From assembly GCA_022834735.1 (NCBI GenBank), contig BQKD01000001.1, positions 783,659 to 847,658 of the forward strand: 64,000 nucleotides of DNA, in the 5' to 3' direction. The notes beneath the pieces are model-generated. The model did not search any database. It saw only the letters and a list, made by a program, of their open reading frames with translations, and had not been told where the DNA came from. Each line of letters opens with the position of its first letter. The stretch's first letter is position 1. Origin of the DNA: Erysipelotrichaceae bacterium OPF54 (GTDB lineage Bacteria; Bacillota_I; Bacilli_A; Erysipelotrichales; Erysipelotrichaceae). Shown here piece by piece: positions 8,124-17,393 of this stretch. The position numbers and the translations under genes were made by a program.

Positions 8124-8147
8124 CTATTTTTATACGTATATAAATAG
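8124..8147. promoter_or_regulatory. 24-bp near-perfect palindrome ahead of radC
   Basis: CTATTTTTATACGTATATAAATAG is symmetric around TATACGTATA with one mismatched pair. It ends one base before the first radC start codon and takes the place where a Shine-Dalgarno site would be. Operator or hairpin, unproven. Confidence 0.45.
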
Positions 8148-8148
8148 T

Positions 8149-8823
8149 ATGAGAATTAAAGATATGGAAATACAGCAGCGTCCTAGAGAAAAAGCTCTGC
8201 GTTCCGGCGTGAAATCGCTGAATGATGCTGAGCTGGCCGCGCTGCTGCTCTCTAGCGGAGTCAAACAAAGAACAGTAGAGCAGATCGCTCATGACCTTGT
8301 CAGAAAATCGGAAAACTTCAGCAGGCTTCCGAAAATGACACTCGAAGAACTGATGGAAATCGAAGGCATCCGGGAGGCGAAGGCCTTTCAGATCCAGGCC
8401 GCTCTTGAACTAAGCATGCGCGCCATGCGTGCCCAGTCCTATGCACGCCCGATCCATAAACCGCAGGATCTTGTCCTGTGGTTCGAGATGGAGTACGGGA
8501 TCCTTGCCCAGGAACATTTTGTGTGTGTATATCTAGATACGAAAGGAGAAATCATTACCCACAAAGTTCTTTTCAAAGGATCGCTTAACGAATCGGTCAT
8601 CCATCCGCGGGAAATCTTCCGCGAAGCTTTCATCCACAACGCGAATTCGATCATCCTCGTGCACAATCATCCTTCCAACGATGTCACTCCTTCGCCGGCA
8701 GATCTTTCGACGACCTCCCTGCTGATCAACGTATCGAAGACTATGGGAATAAAGATCACAGATCATATTATTGTAGGACAAAATAAATATTACTCCTTCA
8801 AGGAACATCGTGCGCTCCATTGA
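8149..8823 (+). CDS. radC: RadC family JAB/MPN-domain protein
   Basis: A 224-aa RadC homologue. The N-terminal helix-hairpin-helix region (RPREKALRSGVKSLNDAEL, then MTLEELMEIEGIREAKAFQI) precedes a JAB domain carrying the JAMM metal motif: a Glu in GSLNESVIHPREIF and HNHPSNDVTPSPAD (His-x-His-x7-Asp). Despite the name, a role in DNA repair is not demonstrated for the family. Two in-frame ATGs (8149 and 8164) are possible; neither has a clear ribosome binding site, which is unusual for this genome. It sits just upstream of mreCD, the common order radC-mreBCD in Firmicutes, though mreB is absent here. Confidence 0.92.
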   Translation: MRIKDMEIQQRPREKALRSGVKSLNDAELAALLLSSGVKQRTVEQIAHDLVRKSENFSRLPKMTLEELMEIEGIREAKAFQIQAALELSMRAMRAQSYARPIHKPQDLVLWFEMEYGILAQEHFVCVYLDTKGEIITHKVLFKGSLNESVIHPREIFREAFIHNANSIILVHNHPSNDVTPSPADLSTTSLLINVSKTMGIKITDHIIVGQNKYYSFKEHRALH

Positions 8824-8848
8824 ATTGAATGTATTTAATCGTTATAAT
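8820..8848 (+). promoter_or_regulatory. Promoter of mreCD
   Basis: TTGAAT (8820-8825), a 17-base spacer and a perfect TATAAT (8843-8848). The -35 overlaps the radC stop codon; mreC starts 25 bases after the -10. Confidence 0.8.
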
Positions 8849-8873
8849 AAAGCCAAATGATCTGGGGGAAGAA

Positions 8874-9707
8874 ATGAAAAGATTTACCAAACTTCAACGT
8901 GTTCTGATCAGTATGATCGTGGTCGTTATCGTTTTCGGCTGCATCATGCTCGGTCTGCGCCAAAATGTAATGACAAATCCGGGCTACAGTGCCTGGACTT
9001 ATATAAAATACGGACTGATCGATTATCCGATGACCTCGATCGGCAACGCCGTATCCGACCTATCCAATTTATGGCATGTTTATGACGATAACGTGTATCT
9101 GAACGAACAGCTCGCCATCCAGCGAAGCTATCAGACAATGTATCAGGATGAAAAGAACCGGAATCAGGAACTGACCGACATGCTCGATATGCAAGGACAG
9201 CTCGAAGATGCCATGCACATCAACTGCACGGTCCTCGAACGGCCGGTGCAGAGCTGGGACGAGACCGTGACCATTTCGGCAGGAAAGAACAAGGGCATCG
9301 AGGAAAACATGCTCGTCAGCACCTCGCAAGGCGCGGTGGGGCTCATCGAACATGTCGAGACCGCCACGAGCACTGTCCGTCTGCTCGTTTCATCAAAGCT
9401 TCACAACAATATTGCGGTAGAGATCCCGCTCGATGACGGAACAAGCGTAGAAGGCGTGCTGCAAGGGTATGACACATCCCGGAAAGCCTATATCGTCAAT
9501 CTGTTCGATCATGACGCGTCGGTCACCAACGGTGCACAGGTCGCAACGAGCGGCAAGGGAGGAAACTATCCGGGAGGAATCTATATCGGCACCGTGACCG
9601 ATACGGTCATGAATGATGATGCGATCATTTCCACCATCTATGTCAGACCTGTCGCAAATATGCAGAGCTTCAATTATGTCACTGTGATCGGAAACAAAAA
9701 ATCATGA
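8874..9707 (+). CDS. mreC: Rod shape-determining protein MreC
   Basis: A 277-aa MreC: a short cytoplasmic N-terminus, one membrane helix (about residues 8-29), a coiled-coil segment (about 75-110) and the extracytoplasmic beta-barrel domain with the family motifs WDETVTISAGKNKGIEENMLV, GAVGLIEHV and SGKGGNYPGGIYIGTV. MreC is a scaffold in the elongasome that links MreB to PBPs and RodA. ATG 8874 follows GGGGGAAGAA; the frame extends upstream but lacks a ribosome binding site. The stop overlaps mreD by ATGA. No mreB is next to it, which is common in some Erysipelotrichia-like genomes. Confidence 0.93.
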   Translation: MKRFTKLQRVLISMIVVVIVFGCIMLGLRQNVMTNPGYSAWTYIKYGLIDYPMTSIGNAVSDLSNLWHVYDDNVYLNEQLAIQRSYQTMYQDEKNRNQELTDMLDMQGQLEDAMHINCTVLERPVQSWDETVTISAGKNKGIEENMLVSTSQGAVGLIEHVETATSTVRLLVSSKLHNNIAVEIPLDDGTSVEGVLQGYDTSRKAYIVNLFDHDASVTNGAQVATSGKGGNYPGGIYIGTVTDTVMNDDAIISTIYVRPVANMQSFNYVTVIGNKKS

Positions 9708-10261
9708 GAAAGGCACAGATCATTCCGCTCGGATTTCTCGGACTCGCTCTGCTCGACTCGCTCGTAACGTTCGGATTTCCGATCGATTTTACTTACATAG
9801 ACTACAGTTTTGTGCCTCATTTTACTTTTATAGGCATGATCATTTATTTGAATGATAAAAAGTGGCTGAACCGGCTGCTGATCGGAACTGCGGTCGGTCT
9901 TCTTTTCGGTATCCTGTTTACCGGAACACCTGTACTGGATACGATCCTGTTTGCGGCCGGCGCATACTTTATTGGCCTTTTCAACAAATATATGCAGTCG
10001 GACTGGCAGAAATTTGCATGGTACATGCTGTTTGTTTTCCTTTTCGATCTGCTCCCGTATATATTCATGAAACTGACCAGTCCGCATTATCCGGACCTTG
10101 CCGTCTGGTTCATGCATATCGAAGCGCTTACCCTCGTGCTTGATCTTGTATCCGTACTGTTCCTGCTGTACATCGAGCAGGTCATGTCCCGCTTTTTCAA
10201 GATCCGGGAACTGCGCGAACAAAAAGCAGTCAAACAAAGATTCAGGTCATTCACGAAATAA
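9704..10261 (+). CDS. mreD: Rod shape-determining protein MreD
   Basis: A 185-aa polytopic membrane protein with about five helices, the expected size for MreD. The weakly conserved family is recognised mainly by position: ATGA overlap with mreC and the run of short helices (PHFTFIGMIIYLN, LLIGTAVGLLFGILFTG, TILFAAGAYFIGLF). It acts with MreC in the lateral wall synthesis machinery. The highly charged C-terminus is cytoplasmic. A terminator follows directly. Confidence 0.85.
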   Translation: MRKAQIIPLGFLGLALLDSLVTFGFPIDFTYIDYSFVPHFTFIGMIIYLNDKKWLNRLLIGTAVGLLFGILFTGTPVLDTILFAAGAYFIGLFNKYMQSDWQKFAWYMLFVFLFDLLPYIFMKLTSPHYPDLAVWFMHIEALTLVLDLVSVLFLLYIEQVMSRFFKIRELREQKAVKQRFRSFTK

Positions 10262-10266
10262 TGGCC

Positions 10267-10290
10267 GCCTCGCTATGCGAGGCTTTTTTT
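10267..10290 (+). terminator. Terminator of mreCD
   Basis: Stem GCCTCGC / GCGAGGC, 3-base loop, then eight T residues. Confidence 0.9.
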
Positions 10291-10337
10291 TGCGAGTGTG
10301 CTACAATAGAACTAATCTCAACATAAGGAGGAACAAC

Positions 10338-12908
10338 GTGAAAAAGTTATTATTGATCGACGGAAACTCCATGCTGTTTCGGGCATATTATGCGACCGCC
10401 TATACCAACCGCATGTCCACTTCCTCGGGCATCCCGACCAACGCGGTATTCGGCTTTATCGTCATGATGCAGAAAGCGATCCAGCTAATCCAGCCGGATG
10501 CAGTGCTCGTCGCATGGGACGCAGGAAAGCCCACATTCCGTCATGAAGCGTATTCAGAATACAAAGGAACACGAAAGGAGCTTGACGAGGATCTGATCAG
10601 CCAGATGCCAATCGTGCGCGAATACCTCGACGAAGCCCGCATCACCCGTTATGAGCAGGACGGCTACGAAGCCGATGATATTATCGGATCGGCCGCAAAA
10701 GCAACGCCCGATATGGACACGACCATTTTGACCAGCGACCGTGATCTTCTTCAGCTCATTGACAGCACGACCCGCGTGCTTCTCATGAAAAAGGGCTTGA
10801 GCGAAATGGACCTCATGGATGAGAAGGCACTTCAGGAAGCGTACGGACTGCGTCCGGAACAGATCATCGATCTGAAAGGACTGATGGGCGATGCCAGCGA
10901 CAATATTCCCGGAGTAAAAGGTGTCGGGGAAAAGACGGCGCTCAAGCTGCTCCACCAGTATGATACGGTCGAAGGAGTATATGAACACATTGACGAGATC
11001 AAAGGAAAGATGAAGGAGAAGCTCGAAAACGGAAAGGAATCCGCTTTTCTTTCCAGAGAGCTCGCAACGATTTATACCGGAATGGATCTGCCGTTCTCGC
11101 TTGCCGACCTGACCTATGCCGATCATGACGCAAGCGGCTTTTACCAGAAATACGAAATGCGCTCTCTTGTTCATGAAGAAGAAGCCCGCCCGGTCCGTTC
11201 CTATCCGATGAAAACCATCGCTTCGATCCGCGAAACCGGTAAGACCGATTATGAGGAACTGCTCTTTTTTGCGGTTGCCGACCATGAACCGTTCATGGAA
11301 CAGAAACTGTACGGCTTCATGTTTCCGACACGCACATGCGCTTACTATCTTCCGCTCGACAAAGCTGCCGCAGACGAAGAGTTCATTGAACAGCTGAAAA
11401 CGAACAGGACGCTGGAAACCTGGAATGCCAAGATGGTCATGCATCTGCTCGACCGTCACGGATTCCCGGTCCCTGTATTCGCCCAGGATTATCATATTGC
11501 CAGTTTCCTCTTATATTCGCAGGCCACCAATATGGATTTTCTGCTTGAAGCGCTCCAGATCGTGCTCCCTGAACCATGGAAAGATCTGGCCAAAAAGACG
11601 TTAGGCGGTTACAGCGAAGAAAGAATGATCCCTGAAATGTGTGCGCTGGCCATGCAGGTCGAACAAAAGAAAATGGTTATCCTTGACGAGATCGACGCCC
11701 AGGACATGCACGAGCTCTACCATGAGATCGAGCTGCCGCTTGTCCCTATTCTTTATGATATGGAACGTACAGGGATCCATGTCGACGAGGTGCGGCTCGA
11801 AGAACTGCGTCAGGAATACCAGGCTCATATGGACGAGCTTGCCGACCGTATTTACGGATATGCCGGGCATTCATTCAATATCGATTCGCCAAAACAGCTT
11901 GGTATCGTCCTGTTCGATGAACTGGGATTAAAGACGGGCAAGAAACGCTCGACAGCAGCCGATGTGCTCGAAAAACTGAAAAGCGCCCATCCGATCATTG
12001 AAGATATCCTGGAATACAAGAAATACTCGAAGATCATGTCGACCTATATTATCGGTCTGGCCCGTTATATCATTGGCGGAAAGATCTATACGACATTTAA
12101 TCAGACCATGACCCAGACGGGCAGGCTTTCCTCATCGGATCCGAACCTGCAGAACATTTCGGTCAAGGACGAGGAAGGAAAGGAAATCCGCAGGATCTTT
12201 GTAGCGCCGCCAGGATACAAACTGCTTTCTGCCGATTACTCGCAGATCGAGCTGCGTATGCTTGCCGATATGGCAGACGAGTACAATATGATCGACGCCT
12301 TCTGCCATGATATCGATATCCATACAAAAACGGCATGCGAACTGTTCGATGTCGAAGCCGGTCAGGTCGACGCGCATATGCGTCGTGTGGCCAAGACCGT
12401 CAACTTCGGGATCGTATACGGGCAGACCGAATTCGGTCTGGCCCAGACGCTGGGCATATCCCGCCAGGAAGCCAGAGATTTTATGGCAGCCTATTTCGAG
12501 TCGTATCCGAACATTCGTCAGTATATGGACCGGACCATTTCGTTCTGCGAAGAGAACGGATATGTTGAAACGTTGATGCACCGCCGCCGCATGATCCCGG
12601 AAATCAACGATAAGAACTTCATGACCCGCGAATTCGGAAAGCGGGCAGCCATGAATGCCCCGATCCAGGGCAGTGCGGCCGATCTGATCAAAATTGCGAT
12701 GATCAAAACGAACGACGCTCTGGCAAAAAACGGCTATGAGGCCAAAATGCTCCTGCAGATCCATGACGAGCTCATCTTTCTTGTGCCCGATGAGGAAGTG
12801 GAAGCGATCCTCAGGCTCGTACAGGATACGATGGATTCGGCCATGAAGCTCAAGGTGCCTTTAAAAGCATCGATCGAGTACGGTCAGAACTGGTATGAGG
12901 CCAAATAA
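10338..12908 (+). CDS. polA: DNA polymerase I
   Basis: An 856-aa PolA. The N-terminal 5'-nuclease domain (LLIDGNSMLFRAYYA; YEADDIIG; TSDRDLLQL; GLMGDASDNIPGVKGVG) is followed by a 3'-5' exonuclease-like domain without the catalytic DxE signature, as in other Gram-positive Pol I, and then the polymerase domain with motif A (SADYSQIELRMLAD), motif B (RRVAKTVNFGIVYG) and motif C (QIHDELIFLV). It removes Okazaki primers and fills repair gaps. The start is GTG at 10338, behind AAGGAGGAACAAC; the frame is open upstream into mreD but this site decides. Its TAATG junction couples it to mutM. Confidence 0.97.
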   Translation: MKKLLLIDGNSMLFRAYYATAYTNRMSTSSGIPTNAVFGFIVMMQKAIQLIQPDAVLVAWDAGKPTFRHEAYSEYKGTRKELDEDLISQMPIVREYLDEARITRYEQDGYEADDIIGSAAKATPDMDTTILTSDRDLLQLIDSTTRVLLMKKGLSEMDLMDEKALQEAYGLRPEQIIDLKGLMGDASDNIPGVKGVGEKTALKLLHQYDTVEGVYEHIDEIKGKMKEKLENGKESAFLSRELATIYTGMDLPFSLADLTYADHDASGFYQKYEMRSLVHEEEARPVRSYPMKTIASIRETGKTDYEELLFFAVADHEPFMEQKLYGFMFPTRTCAYYLPLDKAAADEEFIEQLKTNRTLETWNAKMVMHLLDRHGFPVPVFAQDYHIASFLLYSQATNMDFLLEALQIVLPEPWKDLAKKTLGGYSEERMIPEMCALAMQVEQKKMVILDEIDAQDMHELYHEIELPLVPILYDMERTGIHVDEVRLEELRQEYQAHMDELADRIYGYAGHSFNIDSPKQLGIVLFDELGLKTGKKRSTAADVLEKLKSAHPIIEDILEYKKYSKIMSTYIIGLARYIIGGKIYTTFNQTMTQTGRLSSSDPNLQNISVKDEEGKEIRRIFVAPPGYKLLSADYSQIELRMLADMADEYNMIDAFCHDIDIHTKTACELFDVEAGQVDAHMRRVAKTVNFGIVYGQTEFGLAQTLGISRQEARDFMAAYFESYPNIRQYMDRTISFCEENGYVETLMHRRRMIPEINDKNFMTREFGKRAAMNAPIQGSAADLIKIAMIKTNDALAKNGYEAKMLLQIHDELIFLVPDEEVEAILRLVQDTMDSAMKLKVPLKASIEYGQNWYEAK

Positions 12909-13735
12909 TGCCGGAAGCACCAGAAGTTCAGACCGTACTGACAACGCTCGAAAAGCAGATCCGCAATGCACGCATAGAAAAAGTGGAGATCTTTCATGAA
13001 AAGCTTCCGGAAAACCTGGGCGTGCATGAGTTCGAAAAAATGCTGGAGAACCAGAAGATCCTGCGCTTTTTCCGGCTCGGCAAATATCTCGGCTTTGAAA
13101 CCGAAGAGTATGACTGGATCGTTCATCTGCGCATGGAAGGAAAGTTCTTCGTTTTTGATTCGTATCCTGATCCGAAGGACAAACATATTCATGCCATCTT
13201 TTCATTAAGCACAGGACAGTATTTGTGCTATCACGATACACGTAAATTCGGGCGCATGTACCTCTATCCGAAAACAGAAGATATCGCGTCCCTGCCATGC
13301 TTTCAAAATGTAGGGATCGATTTTTCCAAAGCTTCGGGTACGTATTTATTCGACAGGACGCGGAACAGCAAGCGGGATATCAAGAGCGTCCTGCTCGATC
13401 AGTCTGTTATCGCGGGGATCGGCAATATCTATGCTGACGAGATCCTGTATGCGGCCAGGATCGATCCGCGCAGCATCGCCTCTCATCTTGACCGGGACGA
13501 CTGCGAGACGATCGCCGCACAGACAAAGCGGATCCTGAACGAAGCGATCGAAGCGAAAGGGACGACGATCCGTTCGTACACGTCTTCGCTCGGTGTAGAG
13601 GGCCAATACCAGCAGCAGCTCAGAGCCCATACAAAAGAAGGAAAGGAATGTGAGCAATGTCATCAGCCGATACAGAAAATCAAGCTCAAAGGACGGAGCA
13701 CGTATTTCTGTCCGGAATGCCAGGTCAGAAAGTAA
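12908..13735 (+). CDS. mutM: Formamidopyrimidine-DNA glycosylase
   Basis: A 275-aa Fpg/MutM, which excises 8-oxoguanine and cleaves at the abasic site. The N-terminal catalytic proline and glutamate follow Met1 (MPEAPEV; the usual Leu is Ala). Further marks are HLRMEGKF with the conserved Lys, the H2TH region (DQSVIAGIGNIYADEILYAARI) and a C-terminal zinc finger (CEQC, then CPEC). The stop/start TAATG with polA fits coupled translation of two repair enzymes, and the same order is found in many Firmicutes. Confidence 0.96.
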   Translation: MPEAPEVQTVLTTLEKQIRNARIEKVEIFHEKLPENLGVHEFEKMLENQKILRFFRLGKYLGFETEEYDWIVHLRMEGKFFVFDSYPDPKDKHIHAIFSLSTGQYLCYHDTRKFGRMYLYPKTEDIASLPCFQNVGIDFSKASGTYLFDRTRNSKRDIKSVLLDQSVIAGIGNIYADEILYAARIDPRSIASHLDRDDCETIAAQTKRILNEAIEAKGTTIRSYTSSLGVEGQYQQQLRAHTKEGKECEQCHQPIQKIKLKGRSTYFCPECQVRK

Positions 13736-14298
13736 TTGCACTGACCGGAACGATCGGTTCAGGAAAAAGTACGGCAGCCCGTTATGTGAACAGACAGTTT
13801 CCGGTCATTGACTGCGACAAGGTAAATGCCGAGCTGCTTGAAAAAGGCCATGAAGGCTATGATGCGCTTTGCGCGTCCGGCCTGGTTTCTCTTGATAAAA
13901 ACGGAAATATCGACAAAGCGAAAATGGCAGAAACGATCTTTACCGATCCGGATAAAAAGAAAAGAGTCGAGGCGCTCCTTCATCCTATGATCTTTCGAAA
14001 GGTCGACGAATGGATCAGAAAACAAAATGCCCGGGCCGTATTCGTGGAAATGCCGATCCTTTTCGAGATCGGAGCAGACCGGTATTTCAGGACGATCTGG
14101 TGTGTCGTATGCGATCCGGACACGGCAGTAGACCGGCTGATGAAGTACCGCGCCTTTTCGAAAGAGGATGCTCTGCGGCGTATTGCCAGTCAGTGGAGCG
14201 CAGAAAAAAAAGAAAAACAAAGCACGCTGGTCATCGACAATTCGGGAACCGAAGCGCAGCTTGAACAAAAAATAAAGCAATTGATGGAAAGGTTGTGA
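13717..14298 (+). CDS. coaE: Dephospho-CoA kinase
   Basis: A 193-aa CoaE catalysing the last step of CoA synthesis, ATP-dependent phosphorylation of the 3'-hydroxyl. P-loop GTIGSGKST lies near residue 12; further family marks are the DCDKVNAELLE motif, HPMIFRKV and EMPILFE. The ATG at 13717 lies inside the 3' end of mutM (19-base overlap). An upstream in-frame ATG at 13657 would add 20 residues encoded over the mutM zinc finger and is less likely. It sits within the polA-mutM-coaE-dnaB-dnaI operon; nrdR, which often stands between coaE and dnaB, is missing. Confidence 0.93.
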   Translation: MPGQKVIALTGTIGSGKSTAARYVNRQFPVIDCDKVNAELLEKGHEGYDALCASGLVSLDKNGNIDKAKMAETIFTDPDKKKRVEALLHPMIFRKVDEWIRKQNARAVFVEMPILFEIGADRYFRTIWCVVCDPDTAVDRLMKYRAFSKEDALRRIASQWSAEKKEKQSTLVIDNSGTEAQLEQKIKQLMERL

Positions 14299-14305
14299 GA
14301 ATCGG

Positions 14306-15457
14306 ATGAAGAAAGGAAACGCACAGATCCGCGTGAGCCCGGGCTATGAGGCTGACTGGCAGCATGTTCTCGTGCTTTTATACAGACCGCTGCTCAAGCA
14401 GGACGGCTTTCTTCTGTATCATATATTTCATGCGCTCGATGGTCTTGAGATCGAGATCGAACAGCTTTGCCGCATGGGCGGGATGAGCATGAAACGCTTT
14501 GAAAAGGCGCATGAAACGCTGGAGGAGTTTCGTCTGCTCAAGACGTATGTAAAGCCGGGAGGAAAGGAATATCTGTTCGATCTGTATCCGCCCATGAGCG
14601 CCTATGAATTTCTCAAAGACAATACGTTCGGGCGGCTTGTGGTTGCCGGGCTAGGCTCAAAATACTATGATACGCTCAAAATGCACTTTTTGAAAAAACC
14701 GGAACAGCCAAAAGGATGGATCGAGATGACCAAGCCGTTCGACAGTTCGCGCCTGAACGGCTGGAACGATGAGCAGGAGGCGCAGATGGCGTATCTGCGG
14801 CCGAACGCGCCATCGAATCAGTTTGTGCAGCAATTCGATTTCGATACATTCTTTACCGGTATGGAGCGCATTTTCATGCCCCGCTACCGCACCCGGAGCA
14901 ATCTTGATCTGATCGCTTCTCTGGCCCAGACCTACGGGATCGCACCGGAAGATATGCGCAAATATGTGAACAGGGCCTGCAACCCCCATACGCATGAATT
15001 CAATGCGAATACGCTCGAGAAGGTCGTGCATTCTTCTTTGAAGAAGCCGGCGGCTGCAACGAAGGATCCGTATCAGATGCCGCCAATGCAGTTTTTCCAG
15101 ATGAAACAGAGCGCGCCGGTAGCTGGTGCCGACGAAAAGCTGATCAAGGATCTGAGCATGAACTACGGCTTTTCCACGGAAGTGGTCAATATCCTGATCG
15201 AGTATGTGCTCGAGGCGACCGGACAGAGCTTTCAGCGCTCCTATGTGGAAAAGATCGCATCGTCATGGAACCGTCTCAAGATCAGGACAAGGGAACAGGC
15301 GCTTGCGCGCATCCAGCAGGAAAGCCGGCCCGCATACAATACAGGAGTCAATACCGGTCTGCCCGAATGGTATGCGAATACGGAAACTACGCCTGTGAAT
15401 AGCGACGTTCTGGCAAGAGCGCTGGAAGCACAGAGGAAAGCGTCGGAGAATAAATGA
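14306..15457 (+). CDS. dnaB: Replication initiation/membrane attachment protein DnaB (helicase loader)
   Basis: A 383-aa homologue of Firmicutes DnaB (not the E. coli helicase), which with DnaD and DnaI loads the replicative helicase at oriC and restart sites. The N-terminal winged-helix half (residues about 10-120) is followed by a DnaD/DnaB2-like C-terminal domain around residues 275-340 (LSMNYGFSTEVVNILIEYVLEATG, then VEKIASSW). Identification rests on this layout plus the ATGA-type junction with dnaI downstream. Start ATG 14306 is eight bases after coaE. Confidence 0.85.
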   Translation: MKKGNAQIRVSPGYEADWQHVLVLLYRPLLKQDGFLLYHIFHALDGLEIEIEQLCRMGGMSMKRFEKAHETLEEFRLLKTYVKPGGKEYLFDLYPPMSAYEFLKDNTFGRLVVAGLGSKYYDTLKMHFLKKPEQPKGWIEMTKPFDSSRLNGWNDEQEAQMAYLRPNAPSNQFVQQFDFDTFFTGMERIFMPRYRTRSNLDLIASLAQTYGIAPEDMRKYVNRACNPHTHEFNANTLEKVVHSSLKKPAAATKDPYQMPPMQFFQMKQSAPVAGADEKLIKDLSMNYGFSTEVVNILIEYVLEATGQSFQRSYVEKIASSWNRLKIRTREQALARIQQESRPAYNTGVNTGLPEWYANTETTPVNSDVLARALEAQRKASENK

Positions 15458-16362
15458 TGGAATCTACGAATTTAAAACTGGCATTGAATGATGAACAGCA
15501 GATCGATCGTCTGCGTCAGATCGATGCGCTGAAAAAAAACAGGATCGTGCTCGATTTTATGAAAAGGCACGATCTGCCTGTCCGTGTGCTGGAAGAGCAT
15601 TCGTCCCTGTTTGCGGACTGGATCAAGCGCCTGGAAAAATGCAGCGGATGTCAGGGGCTGAACTATTGCCGGCAGCCGATGAAAGGTCGTGTGAAGACGC
15701 TGTGTATCGACGAGGAAGGGTTCCTGAGCGATTCGTACATGGCGTGCCGCTACGAAAAGAAGGAAGAGGAGCGCATGCGTCATCGCAAGAACTACCGGAT
15801 CTTTGATGGTTCGTACAATGATCTTCTTATTGATCAGCATTCTGTGCATCTTGAACAGGAGACCAATGAATACGCGCAGGCGTATACGCTCATGATCGAC
15901 TCGCTGGATCTTCAGAAAGGGGTGTATTTGTTCGGCCAGCCGGGAACAGGCAAGACTTATTTGTCGAGGATTGCGGCGAACTGGTATGCCCATCATGATC
16001 ATACGGTCGCGTTCGTGAACATGCCGCAGTGCATCCAAGCCATGAAGCAGAATATGACCGATGTGCAGTACCGCATGACCATGATCTCGAGGATGAAGTT
16101 TTCGGATGTCCTCTTCCTGGATGATATCGGGTCGGAAAGCATCAGTGCGTGGACGCGGGACGAGATCCTCTTTCCTATACTCGAATACAGGATGAATAAC
16201 CGGCTGAAGACGTATTTTACGTCGAATTATACGCTTGAAGAGCTGAAGCTTCGCTATGGAAGGGTCCGGGAGGAAAACTCGGAAGTGGCTTCGCTGCGCA
16301 TCATCGAACGGATCCGTACGTTAGCCATCTTATGCCCGCTTCAGGGAAATTCGCGCCGATAG
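15454..16362 (+). CDS. dnaI: Primosomal protein DnaI (AAA+ helicase loader)
   Basis: A 302-aa DnaI. The N-terminal helicase-binding domain carries a cysteine cluster (CSGCQGLNYC, then C at about 84 and 97) consistent with the zinc site of DnaI. The AAA+ C-terminal domain has Walker A GQPGTGKTYLS, Walker B VLFLDDIGSE, sensor-1 TSNYTLEEL and an arginine-finger region (RIIERIRTLA). It overlaps dnaB by 4 bases. The gene closes the operon; no strong terminator is seen before the aldolase promoter. Confidence 0.93.
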   Translation: MMESTNLKLALNDEQQIDRLRQIDALKKNRIVLDFMKRHDLPVRVLEEHSSLFADWIKRLEKCSGCQGLNYCRQPMKGRVKTLCIDEEGFLSDSYMACRYEKKEEERMRHRKNYRIFDGSYNDLLIDQHSVHLEQETNEYAQAYTLMIDSLDLQKGVYLFGQPGTGKTYLSRIAANWYAHHDHTVAFVNMPQCIQAMKQNMTDVQYRMTMISRMKFSDVLFLDDIGSESISAWTRDEILFPILEYRMNNRLKTYFTSNYTLEELKLRYGRVREENSEVASLRIIERIRTLAILCPLQGNSRR

Positions 16363-16403
16363 TGTATTCTTCCGGCAATTATTTCAGCGGTTTCATTTTT
16401 CTC

Positions 16404-16432
16404 TTTTCAAATGTTTAGGGATGGAGTAAAAT
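16404..16432 (+). promoter_or_regulatory. Candidate promoter of fba
   Basis: TTTTCA (16404-16409), 17-base spacer, TAAAAT (16427-16432); AAAGGAGGAATAG precedes the ATG. Confidence 0.4.
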
Positions 16433-16473
16433 GTTAATGATGATAAGGATTTACTAAAGGAGGAATAGTAATA

Positions 16474-17340
16474 ATGTTAGTATCTGCTACTGAAATGATC
16501 AACAAAGCTCATGAAGGGCACTATGCGATCGCTCAATTCAACATCAACAACATGGAGTGGATCAAATCGATCCTGCTCGGCTGCGAAGCAAAAAAATCTC
16601 CTGTGATCTTAGGTGTTTCTGAAGGTGCGGCAAAATACATGTGCGGCTACAAGAACGCTGTGGACATGGTTAAAAATATCATGGATTTCTATGGTATCAC
16701 CGTTCCTGTTGCGATCCATCTGGATCATGGAACATACGAAGGCGCTAAAAAAGCCATCGAGGCAGGATTTACTTCTGTTATGTTCGACGGATCTCATTTC
16801 CCGATCGAAGAGAATATTGAAAAATCAAAAGAACTGATCGAGCTTGCTCACAGCAAAGGCATTTCGATCGAATGCGAAGTCGGCGGTATCGGCGGCGAAG
16901 AAGATGGTGTCGTATCGGCAGGCGAAGTCGCTTCTCCGGCAGAATGCGCTGAGATCGCAGGTCTTGGTGTGGATTTCCTTGCTGCAGGTATCGGAAATAT
17001 CCACGGTAAATATCCGGCTGACTGGGCAGGATTGAACTTCGACGTTCTTGAAGAGATCCAGAATGTGACAGACGGAAAACCTCTCGTACTTCACGGCGGT
17101 TCAGGAATCCCTCAGGAAATGGTTAAAAAAGCCATCACTTTAGGTGTTTCCAAAGTAAACGTAAATACAGAATGCCAGCTCGTATTCGCTGATGCTACGA
17201 AGAAATATATCGAAGACGGCGGAATCGACAAACCAAAAGGTTACGACCCTCGTAAACTTCTCAAACCAGGTGCTGATGCGATCCAGGCTCTTGTAGAAGA
17301 CTACGTAGTGAACTTCTTCGGTTCAGCTGACAAAGCATAA
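16474..17340 (+). CDS. fba: Class II fructose-1,6-bisphosphate aldolase
   Basis: A 288-aa class II (metal-dependent) aldolase of glycolysis that splits fructose-1,6-bisphosphate into DHAP and glyceraldehyde-3-phosphate. Zn ligands and catalytic residues are in HLDHGTYEGAKKAIEAGFTSVMFDGSHFP, ECEVGGIGGEEDG, GNIHGKYP and VLHGGSGIP (phosphate-binding GGSG). Codon choice is visibly more biased than in its neighbours, as expected for a highly expressed glycolytic enzyme. It is monocistronic: its own promoter upstream and a strong terminator downstream. A closely related alternative would be tagatose-bisphosphate aldolase. Confidence 0.93.
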   Translation: MLVSATEMINKAHEGHYAIAQFNINNMEWIKSILLGCEAKKSPVILGVSEGAAKYMCGYKNAVDMVKNIMDFYGITVPVAIHLDHGTYEGAKKAIEAGFTSVMFDGSHFPIEENIEKSKELIELAHSKGISIECEVGGIGGEEDGVVSAGEVASPAECAEIAGLGVDFLAAGIGNIHGKYPADWAGLNFDVLEEIQNVTDGKPLVLHGGSGIPQEMVKKAITLGVSKVNVNTECQLVFADATKKYIEDGGIDKPKGYDPRKLLKPGADAIQALVEDYVVNFFGSADKA

Positions 17341-17353
17341 TAAATGATCATTC

Positions 17354-17380
17354 AAAGGGTGGAGCTCCACCCTTTTTTTT
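17354..17380 (+). terminator. Terminator of fba
   Basis: Perfect 22-base palindrome AAAGGGTGGAG/CTCCACCCTTT followed by further Ts. The next gene's ribosome binding site begins just beyond. Confidence 0.88.
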
Positions 17381-17393
17381 CAGGAGGGAAAAG

